From Mycobacterium sp. GA-1199 (GTDB lineage: Bacteria; Actinomycetota; Actinomycetes; Mycobacteriales; Mycobacteriaceae): DNA of 64,000 nt. Shown one piece after another: positions 41,837-51,597 of this stretch. The stretch spans positions 62,001-126,000 of the forward strand of contig NZ_LQIX01000045.1 in assembly GCF_001500045.1 (NCBI RefSeq), in the 5' to 3' direction. The notes under the pieces are model-generated. The model had not been told where the DNA came from. It was given only the letters and a program-made list of their open reading frames with translations, and made no database searches. The first letter of the stretch is position 1. Each line of letters opens with the position of its first letter. Both the position numbers and the translations under genes were made by a program.

Positions 41837-44800
41837 GTGACGATCAACGAGCAGCACCGGGTGACCACCGACCGCACCGCGGGAGCGGCCCATGCCGGTA
41901 ATCAGGCCCTCGTCGATCGACTGAACTCCGGTGAGCCCTACGCCGTGGCCTTCGGTGGCCAGGGTGGCTCGTGGCTGGAGAACCTCGAGGAGTTGGTCAG
42001 CTCGGCCGGTATCGAGTCGGAGCTCAGCGAGGTGGTCGGGGAGGCCGCGCTCCTCCTCGAGCCGGTGGCACGCGAACTGGTCGTGGTGCGCCCGATCGGT
42101 TTCGAGCCGCTGCAGTGGGTGCGTGCGCTGGCCGCCGACGAGCCGCTGCCCGCGACCAAGCAACTCATCACCGCGGCCATCTCCGGACCGGGCATCCTGT
42201 TGGCGCAGATGGCCGCGATCCGCGCCGCCGTCCGCCAGGGGCTCGATCTGCACGGCGCCCCGCCGGTCGCGATGGCCGGGCACTCGCAGGGGATCATGGC
42301 CTGCGAGTCCTTGCGGTCGCGAGGCGCCAAAGACGCCGAACTCCTGGCGCTGCTGCAGCTGATCGGGGCGGCCGGGTCCTTGGTGTCCCGTCGGCGCGGC
42401 ATGGTCGGGCGCGGCGACAAGTCGCCGATGGTGTCGGTGACCAACGTCGATCCGGACCGCATCGCCGAGCTTCTCGAAGAGTTCTCCCAAGATGTACGCA
42501 CGGTGCTGCCGCCGGTTCTGTCGATCCGCAACGGCAGGCGTTCGGTCGTCATCACCGGCACCCCCGAGCAGCTCGGGCGGTTCGAGCTCTACTGCTCGAA
42601 GATCACCGAGAAGGAAGAGGCCGAGCGCAAGAACAAGGTTCGCGGTGGCGCGATCTTCAGCCCGGTCTTCCACGGCGTGCAGGTCGAGGTCGGCTTCCAT
42701 ACGCCGCGGCTGGCAGACGGCGTCGAGGTGGTCGACGGCTGGGCGGCCCAATGCGGCATCGACCCCGATCTCGCCCACGAGATGACCGAGGCGATCTTCG
42801 TGCGCCCGATCGACTGGGTCGCCGAGGTGGAGCGGCTGCACGAGGCGGGCGCGAAGTGGATCGTCGACCTCGGCCCCAGTGACACCGTGACGCGGCTGAC
42901 CGCCCCGATCATCCGGGGGCTGGGCGTGGGCATCGTGCCCGCGGCCACCCGGGTGGGACAGCGCAACCTGTTCACGATCGGCGCCGAGCCCGAGGTCCCG
43001 CCGGCGTGGTCGAGCTACGCGCCGACCACCGTGGCGCTGCCCGACGGTTCGGTGAAGCTGTCGACGAAGTTCACCCGCCTCACCGGGCGTTCGCCGATCC
43101 TACTTGCGGGCATGACCCCGACGACCGTCGACGCCAAGATCGTCGCGGCCGCAGCCAATGCCGGGCACTGGGCCGAACTCGCCGGCGGCGGGCAGGTCAC
43201 CGAGGAGATCTTCGAAGACCGCATCGCCGAGCTCACCACGTTGCTCGAGCCGGGCCGCGCCGTCCAGTTCAACTCGCTGTTCCTCGATCCCTACCTGTGG
43301 AAGCTGCAGCTGGGCGGCAAGCGCCTGGTGCAGCGGGCCCGCCAGTCGGGTGCGCCCATAGACGGTGTCGTTGTCTCCGCGGGCATCCCCGAGTTGGAGG
43401 AGGCCGTCGAGCTCATCGACGAACTGAATACCGTCGGCATCAAGCACGTGGTGTTCAAGCCCGGCACGGTCGACCAGATCAAGTCGGTCATCAAGATCGC
43501 CGCCGAGGTGCCGAGCAAGGACGTCATCGTGCACATCGAGGGCGGTCGCGCCGGTGGGCACCACTCGTGGGAAGACCTCGACGACCTGCTCCTGAGCACC
43601 TACGGCGAGCTGCGCAAGCTGTCGAACATCACCGTCTGCGTGGGGGGCGGAATCGGCACCCCGGAGCGCGCGGCCGAGTACCTGTCCGGACGCTGGGCCA
43701 CCGAATACGGTTTCCCGGCCATGCCGGTCGACGGCATCCTCGTGGGTACCGCGGCGATGGCGACGTTGGAGGCCACCACATCCCCGGCCGTCAAGCAGAT
43801 GTTGGTCGAGACCACCGGGACAGACCACTGGATCAGCGCCGGAAAGGCCCAGGGCGGCATGGCTTCCAGCCGCAGCCAGCTCGGTGCGGACATCCACGAG
43901 ATCGACAACGCCGCCTCGCGCTGCGGCCGGCTGCTCGACGAGGTCGCCGGTGACGCCGAAGCGGTGGCCGAGCGGCGCGACGAGATCATCGCGGCGATGG
44001 CGACCACCTGCAAGCCGTACTTCGGCGACATCGGGCAGATGACCTACCTGCAGTGGCTGCAGCGCTACGTCGAGTTGGCCATCGGTGACGATGACAGCAC
44101 CGCCGACACCAAACTGCCCGGCAGTCCCTGGTTGGCCGACACCTGGCGCGAGCGGTTCTCCGATATGTTGCACCGTGCCGAAGCCCGCCTCCATCCGCAT
44201 GACTCGGGCCCGATCCCGACGCTGTTCAATGACGCTGCGCTGCTGGACGATCCGGCCCGCTCGATCGAGATCCTGGTGGCGCGTTACCCGGAGGCCGAAG
44301 CGCTGCGGCTGCACCCGGCCGATGTGCCGTGGTTCGTCACGCTGTGCAAGAAGCCGGGTAAGCCGGTGAACTTCGTCCCGGTGATCGACAAGGACGTTCG
44401 GCGGTGGTGGCGCAGTGACTCGTTGTGGCAGGCCCACGACGCCCGCTACACCGCCGACCAGGTGTGCATCATTCCCGGTACCCAGGCCGTCGCGGGAATC
44501 ACCCGCGTCGACGAGCCGGTCGGTGAACTGCTCGACCGCTTCGAGCAGGCCGCCATCGACGAGGCGGTGGCCGTCAACGGGCAGCCCGTGCCGGTGGTCT
44601 CGCGCCGGCAGGCACGGGCCGACGTCACCGGTCCGCTTGCGGTGGTGCTGGATTCGCCCGACGTGTTGTGGGCCGGCCGCGTCGCGATCAACCCGGTCCA
44701 TCGGATCGGCGCTCCCGACGAATGGCAGGCCAACGAGAACCGGAACGCAACCCACCCGTCCACCGGCGCCCGCCTCGAGCTCAGCGGTGAGCGCGTGACG

Positions 44801-47800
44801 CTGAGCGTCCCGCTGTCCGACATCTGGATCGACATCCCGTTCACGCTGCCCTCATGCACCGTCAACGGCGGCATGCCGGTCGTCACCGTCGAAGATGCTT
44901 CGGCCGCAATGCGTTCCGTGCTCGCCATCGCCGCCGGTGTGGACGGACCCGACGCCCTGCCCCCGGTGCACGACAACACCGCGACGGTGACCGCGGACTG
45001 GGATCCCGAACGGGTCGCCGACCACACCGGCGTCACCGCCGCGTTCGGTGCGCCGCTGGCGCCGGGCCTGACGCTGGTGCCCGACGCGCTCGTCGGCTAC
45101 TGCTGGCCCGCGGTGTTCGCGGCGATCGGCGCGGCCGTCACCGACGATGGTTTCCCCGTCGTGGAGGGCCTGCTGAGCCTGGTCCACCTCGATCACGCGG
45201 CGCATCTGTTGACGCAGATGCCCAAGGAGCGGGCCGAATTGACCGTCACCGCAACGGCTTCGGCGGCCAGCGACACCGAGTATGGCCGAGTCGTACCCGT
45301 GTCGGTGCAGATCCGTGATGGAGAGGGCACGCTGCTGGCCGAGCTCGAGGAACGGTTCGCGATCCGCGGACGCACCGGCGCCGCCGAACTGGGCGACCCG
45401 CCGCGCGCCGGCGGTGCGATCACCGACAATGCGACCGACACCCAGCGTCGTCGCCGTCGTGACGTGACGGTCACCGCACCCACGGACATGAGCGCGTTCG
45501 CTGTCGTGTCGGGGGATCACAACCCCATCCACACCGACCGCGCCGCCGCCCTGCTCGCGGGCCTCAAATCGCCCATCGTGCACGGCATGTGGCTATCGGC
45601 CGCGGCTCAGCACGTGGTGGCCGCGACCGACGGCAGGCCCGCCCCGCCGGCGAGGGTGGTCGGCTGGACGTCGCGGTTCCTGGGCATGGTGCTGCCGGGC
45701 GACGACATCGAGTTCCGCGTCGACCGAGTCGGAATCGACCGCGGCGCCGAGATTCTCGAGATCAGCGCCAAGGTCGCCGGTGAGCTCGTGATGTCGGCGA
45801 CGGCGCAGCTGGCCGCGCCCAAGACCGTCTACGCCTTCCCCGGCCAGGGCATCCAGCACAAAGGCATGGGCATGGAGGTGCGGGCCCGGTCGAAGGCGGC
45901 CCGCAAGGTGTGGGACAGCGCCGACAAGTTCACCCGCGAGACGCTGGGCTTCTCGGTGCTGCACGTGGTGCGTGACAACCCGACCAGCCTGATCGCCAGC
46001 GGTGTGCACTACCACCATCCCGACGGTGTGCTGTTCCTGACGCAGTTCACCCAGGTCGCGATGGCGACCGTGGCCGCCGCCCAGGTCGCCGAGATGCGGG
46101 AGCAGGGCGCGTTCGTCGAGGGCGCGATCGCCTGCGGTCACTCCGTCGGCGAGTACACCGCGCTCGCGTGTGTCAGCGGCGTCTACGAGCTCGAGGCGCT
46201 GCTCGAGGTGGTTTTCCACCGCGGCAGCAAGATGCACGACATCGTGCCGCGCGACCACCTCGGCCGGTCGAACTACCGGCTGGCCGCGATCCGGCCATCC
46301 CAGATCGACCTGGACGACGCCGACGTCAAACAATTTGTTGCTGACGTCTCCCGGAGCACTGGTGAATTTCTAGAAATCGTGAACTTCAACCTGCGCGGTT
46401 CGCAGTACGCGATCGCCGGCACCGTGCGCGGCCTCGAAGCGCTCGAGGAGGAGGTCGAGCGACGCCGCGAAATCAGCGGCGGCAAGCGTTCATTCATCCT
46501 GGTACCGGGCATCGACGTGCCCTTCCACTCCTCGGTGCTGCGGGTCGGCGTCGCCGACTTCCGCCGCTCCCTGGAGCGGGTGATGCCGCGCGATCAGGAC
46601 CCGGATCTGATCATCGGGAAGTACATCCCGAACCTGGTGCCGCGGCCCTTCACGCTCGATCGCGACTTCATTCAGGAGATCCGGGATCTGGTCCCGGCCG
46701 AGCCGCTCGACGAGATCCTCGCCGACTACGACACCTGGCGAAACGAGAAGCCGCGCGAGCTGTGCCGCAAGATCGTCATCGAACTGCTGGCATGGCAGTT
46801 CGCCAGCCCGGTGCGCTGGATCGAGACCCAGGACCTGCTGTTCATCGAGGAGGCCGCGGGCGGTCTGGGGATCGAGCGCTTCGTCGAGATCGGCGTGAAA
46901 TCCGCGCCGACGGTCGCGGGGCTGGCCGCCAACACGTTGAAGTTGCCCGAATACTCGCACAGCACAACCGAAGTGCTGAACTCGGAGCGTGACGCGGCGG
47001 TGCTGTTCGCCACCGACACCGACCCGGAGCCCGAACTCGACGACACACCGGCACCCGCGGCCGAGCCCGCCGCACCCGACGAGGCGGCCGCACCGGCCGC
47101 CCCGGCGCCGGCGCCGGCAGCACCCGCCGGTGGGCCCCGTCCGGACGATCTGACGTTCGACGCGGCCGACGCCACCATGGCTCTTATCGCGCTGTCGGCC
47201 AAGATGCGCATCGACCAGATCGAACCGCTGGACTCCATCGAGTCGATCACCGACGGTGCGTCGTCGCGGCGTAACCAGCTGCTGGTGGACCTCGGTTCTG
47301 AGCTCAATCTCGGCGCCATCGATGGGGCGGGCGAAGCCGACCTGGCCGCGTTGAAGGGTCAGGTCACCAAGCTGGCCAGGACCTACAAGCCGTTCGGCCC
47401 CGTGATGTCCGACTCGGTCAACGACCAGCTGCGCACGGTCTTCGGACCGTCGGGTAAGCGTCCGGCCTACATCGGCGAGCGGGTCACCAAGACCTGGGAG
47501 CTGGGCCCGGGCTGGATCAAGCACGTGACCGTCGAGGTGGCGTTGGGGACCCGCGAAGGGACCAGCGTGCGCGGTGGCGAGTTGGGCGGCCTGCACGAGG
47601 GCGCGCTGGCCGACGCGGGGACCGTCGACAAGGTCATCGACAGCGCGGTCGCCTCGGTGGCGGCCCGTCGCGGTGTGGCGGTGTCGCTGCCGTCGGCGGC
47701 GGGAAGCAGTGGGGGCGTGGTGGACTCCGCCGCGCTGACCGAGTTCGCCGAACGGGTCACCGGCCGCGACGGCGTGCTGGCCTCGGCGGCGCGGATGATC

Positions 47801-50800
47801 CTGGGTCAACTCGGCCTCGACACCCCGGTGCCGGTGCCGGAAGCCAGCGACGCCGAGCTCATCGATCTGGTCACCGCCGAACTGGGTTCGGACTGGCCGC
47901 GTCTGGTGGCGCCGGTGTTCGACGGCCGCAAGGCGGTGCTCTTCGACGACCGCTGGGCCAGCGCCCGCGAGGATCTGGCCCGGCTGTGGTTGTACGACGA
48001 GGACGAGATCGACAGGGACTGGCAGCGACTCTCGGAACGCTTCGAGGGCGCCGGCCACGTGGTCGGAACGCAGGCCACCTGGTGGCAGGGCAAGGCGCTG
48101 GCGGCGGGTCGCAACATCCACGCCTCGCTGTACGGGCGCGCGGCCGCGGGTGCCGAGAACCCGGACACCGGCCGCTACCACCACGAGGTCGCCGTCGTCA
48201 CGGGCGCGTCCAAGGGCTCGATCGCCGCGTCGGTGGTCGCACAGTTGCTCGACGGCGGTGCCACCGTCATCGCGACGACGTCCAAACTGGACGACGACCG
48301 GCTGGCGTTCTACCGCACCCTCTACCGCGACCACGCCCGCTGGAACGCCAAGTTGTGGGTGGTGCCCGCCAACATGGCCTCCTACACCGACATCGACGCG
48401 CTGGTTCAGTGGGTCGGCACCGAGCAGACCGAAAGCCTTGGGCCGCAGTCGATCCACATCAAGGATGCTCAGACGCCGACGCTGCTGTTCCCGTTCGCCG
48501 CGCCGCGGGTGGCAGGCGACCTGTCCGATGCCGGGTCGCGCGCCGAGATGGAGATGAAGGTGTTGTTGTGGGCCGTGCAGCGGCTGATCGCCGGCCTGTC
48601 CCACATCGGCGCCGAGCGCGACATCGCCGCACGCCTGCACGTCGTGCTGCCCGGCTCACCGAACCGCGGCATGTTCGGTGGTGACGGCGCCTACGGCGAG
48701 GCGAAGTCCTCGCTCGACGCGCTGGTCTCGCGGTGGAAGGCCGAATCGTCGTGGGCGCAGCGGGTCTCGCTCGCGCACGCGCTGATCGGCTGGACCAAGG
48801 GCACGGGCCTGATGGGCCACAACGACGCGATCGTCGGTGCGGTCGAAGAGGCCGGTGTGCGCACGTTCACCACCGACGAGATGGCGGGCATGCTGCTCGG
48901 GCTGTGCGACATCGAGGCCAAGGTGGCCGCGGCGCGTGAGCCGCTGCAGGCGGACTTCACCGGCGGGCTGGCCGATGTCGACATCGACATGGCCGAGCTG
49001 GCCGCCAAGGCCCGCGAAGAGATGGTGACCGAAAGCCACACCGAGGAAACCGATCCCGAGGGCACCGTGCGTGCCCTGCCGTCGCCGCCACGCGGTTACA
49101 AGTCCGCGCCGGCGCCCGAGTGGGCCGACCTCGACATCGATCCCGCGGACATGGTGGTGATCGTCGGCGGCGCCGAACTCGGGCCGTACGGTTCCTCGCG
49201 CACCCGTTTCGAGATGGAGGTCGAGAACGAGTTGTCGGCCGCCGGCGTTCTCGAGCTGGCGTGGACGACCGGACTGGTCAAGTGGGAGGACGATCCCACA
49301 CCGGGCTGGTACGACACCGAAACCGGCGAGCTGGTCGACGAGGGCGAGTTGGTGGAGCGTTACCACGACGCCGTGGTCGAGCGGGTCGGCATCCGGGAGT
49401 GGGTCGACGACGGAGCGATCGACCCGGATCACGCGTCGCCGCTTCTGGTTTCGGTCTTCCTCGACAAGGACTTCACCTTCGTCGTGTCGTCGGAGGCCGA
49501 GGCCCGCGGATTCCTGACGTTCGATCCGGAGCACACCGTGATCGCCCCGGTGCCCGACAGCGGCGACTGGCAGGTGACCCGCAAGGCGGGCACCGAGGTT
49601 CGGGTTCCGCGCAAGGTCAAGCTGTCCCGCACTGTCGGCGCGCAGATTCCGACCGGATTCGACCCGATGGTGTACGGCGTCAGCCAGGAGATGATGAACT
49701 CCATTGACCGGCTGGCGATCTGGAACCTCGTCACCACAGTCGACGCGTTCCTGTCGGCGGGCTTCACCCCGAGCGAGCTGATGCGCTGGGTGCATCCGAG
49801 CCTGGTGGCCAGCACGCAGGGCACCGGCATGGGCGGTATGACGTCGATGCAGACCATGTACCACGGCAACCTGTTGGGCCGTAACAAGCCGAACGACATC
49901 CTGCAGGAGGTCCTGCCGAACGTCATCGCCGGACACGTCGTCCAGAGCTATGTCGGCAGTTACGGGGCGATGATCCACCCGGTCGGGGCCTGCGCGACGG
50001 CGGCGATCTCGGTCGAGGAGGGCGTCGACAAGATCAAGTTGGGCAAGGCCGAGTTCGTGGTCGCGGGCGGATACGACGACACGACACTCGAGGCGGTCAT
50101 CGGGTTCGGCGACATGGCCGCGACCGCGGACACCGCGATGATGCGTGCGCGTGGCATCAGCGACTCGAAGTTCTCCCGCGCCAACGATCGTCGTCGGCTC
50201 GGGTTCGTCGAGGGGCAGGGCGGTGGGACCATCCTGCTGGCCCGCGGTGATCTCGCGCTCAAGATGGGGCTGCCCGTGCTCGCCGTGGTGGGTTACGTGT
50301 CGTCGTTCGGCGACGGTGTGCACACCTCGATCCCGGCGCCCGGCCTCGGTGCGCTGGCCGCCGGCCGCGGCGGTCGCAAGTCGCAGCTGGCGAGTTCGCT
50401 GGCCGAGCTCGGCGTCGGACCCGACGACATCGCGGTGGTGTCCAAGCACGACACGTCCACGTTGGCCAACGATCCCAACGAGACCGAGCTGCACGAGCGG
50501 CTCGCCGACGCGCTGGGCCGCTCCGAGGGCGCACCGCTGTTCGTGGTGTCGCAGAAGAGCCTGACCGGTCACTCCAAGGGCGGCGCGGCAGCGTTCCAGA
50601 TGATGGGGCTGTGCCAGATCCTGCGTGACGGCGTCATTCCGCCCAACCGCAGCCTGGACTGTGTCGACGACGAGCTCGCCGGTTCCGCGCACATGGTGTG
50701 GTTGCGGGAGACCCTGCACTTCGGCGGCTCGTTCCCGCTCAAGGCGGGGCTGATCACCAGCCTGGGCTTCGGCCACGTGTCCGGTCTGATCGCGCTGGTG

Positions 50801-51058
50801 CACCCGCAGGCCTTCCTGGCCGCGCTGAGCCCCGAGCAGCGGGCGGACTACAAGCAGCGTGCGGATGCCCGGGTGCTGGCCGGCCAACACCGGCTCGCAT
50901 CGGCGATCGCCGGCGGCAAGTCGCTGTACGAGAGGCCGGCCGACCGCCGGTTCGGCCACGACGCACCTGAGAAGCGGCAGGAAGCCGACATGCTTCTCGA
51001 TCCGGCGTCGCGGCTCGGCGACGACGACGTGTACGTGCCCGGCGGAAGCGGGCGATGA
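41837..51058 (+). CDS. fas: Type I fatty acid synthase (Fas)
   Basis: A 3073-residue multifunctional protein that makes C16-C26 acyl-CoA. Domains in order, with landmarks: acetyltransferase (GHSQG, about residue 148), enoyl reductase (LAGMTPTTVDAK, about 422), dehydratase MaoC fold (GDHNPIHTD, about 1226), malonyl/palmitoyl transferase (GHSVG, about 1434), acyl carrier protein (VDLGSELNLG, about 1817), ketoreductase (VVTGASKGS, about 2118) and ketosynthase (VGACATAAIS, Cys about 2718). Length matches M. tuberculosis Fas. GTG 41837 gives VTINEQHRV; GGGAG lies upstream. It is followed 43 bases on by acpS, which loads its phosphopantetheine arm. Confidence 0.97.
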   Translation: MTINEQHRVTTDRTAGAAHAGNQALVDRLNSGEPYAVAFGGQGGSWLENLEELVSSAGIESELSEVVGEAALLLEPVARELVVVRPIGFEPLQWVRALAADEPLPATKQLITAAISGPGILLAQMAAIRAAVRQGLDLHGAPPVAMAGHSQGIMACESLRSRGAKDAELLALLQLIGAAGSLVSRRRGMVGRGDKSPMVSVTNVDPDRIAELLEEFSQDVRTVLPPVLSIRNGRRSVVITGTPEQLGRFELYCSKITEKEEAERKNKVRGGAIFSPVFHGVQVEVGFHTPRLADGVEVVDGWAAQCGIDPDLAHEMTEAIFVRPIDWVAEVERLHEAGAKWIVDLGPSDTVTRLTAPIIRGLGVGIVPAATRVGQRNLFTIGAEPEVPPAWSSYAPTTVALPDGSVKLSTKFTRLTGRSPILLAGMTPTTVDAKIVAAAANAGHWAELAGGGQVTEEIFEDRIAELTTLLEPGRAVQFNSLFLDPYLWKLQLGGKRLVQRARQSGAPIDGVVVSAGIPELEEAVELIDELNTVGIKHVVFKPGTVDQIKSVIKIAAEVPSKDVIVHIEGGRAGGHHSWEDLDDLLLSTYGELRKLSNITVCVGGGIGTPERAAEYLSGRWATEYGFPAMPVDGILVGTAAMATLEATTSPAVKQMLVETTGTDHWISAGKAQGGMASSRSQLGADIHEIDNAASRCGRLLDEVAGDAEAVAERRDEIIAAMATTCKPYFGDIGQMTYLQWLQRYVELAIGDDDSTADTKLPGSPWLADTWRERFSDMLHRAEARLHPHDSGPIPTLFNDAALLDDPARSIEILVARYPEAEALRLHPADVPWFVTLCKKPGKPVNFVPVIDKDVRRWWRSDSLWQAHDARYTADQVCIIPGTQAVAGITRVDEPVGELLDRFEQAAIDEAVAVNGQPVPVVSRRQARADVTGPLAVVLDSPDVLWAGRVAINPVHRIGAPDEWQANENRNATHPSTGARLELSGERVTLSVPLSDIWIDIPFTLPSCTVNGGMPVVTVEDASAAMRSVLAIAAGVDGPDALPPVHDNTATVTADWDPERVADHTGVTAAFGAPLAPGLTLVPDALVGYCWPAVFAAIGAAVTDDGFPVVEGLLSLVHLDHAAHLLTQMPKERAELTVTATASAASDTEYGRVVPVSVQIRDGEGTLLAELEERFAIRGRTGAAELGDPPRAGGAITDNATDTQRRRRRDVTVTAPTDMSAFAVVSGDHNPIHTDRAAALLAGLKSPIVHGMWLSAAAQHVVAATDGRPAPPARVVGWTSRFLGMVLPGDDIEFRVDRVGIDRGAEILEISAKVAGELVMSATAQLAAPKTVYAFPGQGIQHKGMGMEVRARSKAARKVWDSADKFTRETLGFSVLHVVRDNPTSLIASGVHYHHPDGVLFLTQFTQVAMATVAAAQVAEMREQGAFVEGAIACGHSVGEYTALACVSGVYELEALLEVVFHRGSKMHDIVPRDHLGRSNYRLAAIRPSQIDLDDADVKQFVADVSRSTGEFLEIVNFNLRGSQYAIAGTVRGLEALEEEVERRREISGGKRSFILVPGIDVPFHSSVLRVGVADFRRSLERVMPRDQDPDLIIGKYIPNLVPRPFTLDRDFIQEIRDLVPAEPLDEILADYDTWRNEKPRELCRKIVIELLAWQFASPVRWIETQDLLFIEEAAGGLGIERFVEIGVKSAPTVAGLAANTLKLPEYSHSTTEVLNSERDAAVLFATDTDPEPELDDTPAPAAEPAAPDEAAAPAAPAPAPAAPAGGPRPDDLTFDAADATMALIALSAKMRIDQIEPLDSIESITDGASSRRNQLLVDLGSELNLGAIDGAGEADLAALKGQVTKLARTYKPFGPVMSDSVNDQLRTVFGPSGKRPAYIGERVTKTWELGPGWIKHVTVEVALGTREGTSVRGGELGGLHEGALADAGTVDKVIDSAVASVAARRGVAVSLPSAAGSSGGVVDSAALTEFAERVTGRDGVLASAARMILGQLGLDTPVPVPEASDAELIDLVTAELGSDWPRLVAPVFDGRKAVLFDDRWASAREDLARLWLYDEDEIDRDWQRLSERFEGAGHVVGTQATWWQGKALAAGRNIHASLYGRAAAGAENPDTGRYHHEVAVVTGASKGSIAASVVAQLLDGGATVIATTSKLDDDRLAFYRTLYRDHARWNAKLWVVPANMASYTDIDALVQWVGTEQTESLGPQSIHIKDAQTPTLLFPFAAPRVAGDLSDAGSRAEMEMKVLLWAVQRLIAGLSHIGAERDIAARLHVVLPGSPNRGMFGGDGAYGEAKSSLDALVSRWKAESSWAQRVSLAHALIGWTKGTGLMGHNDAIVGAVEEAGVRTFTTDEMAGMLLGLCDIEAKVAAAREPLQADFTGGLADVDIDMAELAAKAREEMVTESHTEETDPEGTVRALPSPPRGYKSAPAPEWADLDIDPADMVVIVGGAELGPYGSSRTRFEMEVENELSAAGVLELAWTTGLVKWEDDPTPGWYDTETGELVDEGELVERYHDAVVERVGIREWVDDGAIDPDHASPLLVSVFLDKDFTFVVSSEAEARGFLTFDPEHTVIAPVPDSGDWQVTRKAGTEVRVPRKVKLSRTVGAQIPTGFDPMVYGVSQEMMNSIDRLAIWNLVTTVDAFLSAGFTPSELMRWVHPSLVASTQGTGMGGMTSMQTMYHGNLLGRNKPNDILQEVLPNVIAGHVVQSYVGSYGAMIHPVGACATAAISVEEGVDKIKLGKAEFVVAGGYDDTTLEAVIGFGDMAATADTAMMRARGISDSKFSRANDRRRLGFVEGQGGGTILLARGDLALKMGLPVLAVVGYVSSFGDGVHTSIPAPGLGALAAGRGGRKSQLASSLAELGVGPDDIAVVSKHDTSTLANDPNETELHERLADALGRSEGAPLFVVSQKSLTGHSKGGAAAFQMMGLCQILRDGVIPPNRSLDCVDDELAGSAHMVWLRETLHFGGSFPLKAGLITSLGFGHVSGLIALVHPQAFLAALSPEQRADYKQRADARVLAGQHRLASAIAGGKSLYERPADRRFGHDAPEKRQEADMLLDPASRLGDDDVYVPGGSGR

Positions 51059-51101
51059 ACGCTTGCCCGACCAGCGAAGGGTATGAGATAGCGTTCGGCC
51101 C

Positions 51102-51494
51102 ATGGCGATAGTCGGGGTGGGGATCGATCTGGTCTCCATTCCCGAGTTCGCCGAACAGGTCGACCAGCCCGGGACGGTCTTCGCCGAGACGTTCACCCCC
51201 GGTGAGCGGCGCGACGCCGCCGACAAGAGTTCGTCGGCGGCGCGGCATCTGGCCGCGCGCTGGGCGGCCAAGGAGGCCGTCATCAAGGCGTGGTCGGGGT
51301 CGCGGTTCGCCAAGCGGCCGGTGCTGCCCGAGGGTATCCACCGCGACATCGAGGTCATCACCGACATGTGGGGTCGGCCGAAGGTGCGATTGTCGGGCGC
51401 GATCGCCGAGCACTTGAAGAACGTGACGATCCACTTGTCGTTGACCCACGAGGCCGACACCGCCGCGGCGGTCGCCATCCTCGAGGAGCGCTGA
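51102..51494 (+). CDS. acpS: Holo-[acyl-carrier-protein] synthase AcpS
   Basis: A 130-residue 4'-phosphopantetheinyl transferase. Asp9 (GVGIDLVSI) and Glu58 (RWAAKEAVIKAW) are the magnesium ligands and LSLTHEADTA the C-terminal strand. It transfers the phosphopantetheine group from CoA to the ACP domain of Fas. It follows fas directly, as in other mycobacteria, and is presumably co-transcribed with it. Confidence 0.97.
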   Translation: MAIVGVGIDLVSIPEFAEQVDQPGTVFAETFTPGERRDAADKSSSAARHLAARWAAKEAVIKAWSGSRFAKRPVLPEGIHRDIEVITDMWGRPKVRLSGAIAEHLKNVTIHLSLTHEADTAAAVAILEER

Positions 51495-51503
51495 CCCAAA
51501 CTT

Positions 51504-51568
51504 CCGCGAGCGACCGCGTCTGCACGCCGACACGCCGCGCTTTGCTGGCAGTTTGGGGTCGCTCGCGG
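51504..51568. repeat. Long inverted repeat downstream of acpS
   Basis: Perfect 12-base arms CCGCGAGCGACC (51504-51515) and GGTCGCTCGCGG (51557-51568) around 41 bases that contain GCACGCCGACACGCCGCG. The core resembles the repeat at 27889-27950. It lies in the 103-base gap between acpS and the M20 peptidase gene, both on the plus strand, and ends 30 bases before the peptidase start. It could terminate the fas-acpS transcript. Confidence 0.7.
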
Positions 51569-51597
51569 TGGGTGACTGACCCGCTAGTGTCGTCGCC

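Noticed and set aside
43100..44755. 551-codon minus-strand frame opposite fas
   Set aside because: Shadow frame of Fas for the same reason as above.
48656..51499. 947-codon open frame antisense to fas
   Set aside because: Arises from GC-rich codon bias opposite the Fas reading frame; composition is Arg/His/Gly-heavy, no recognisable domain.
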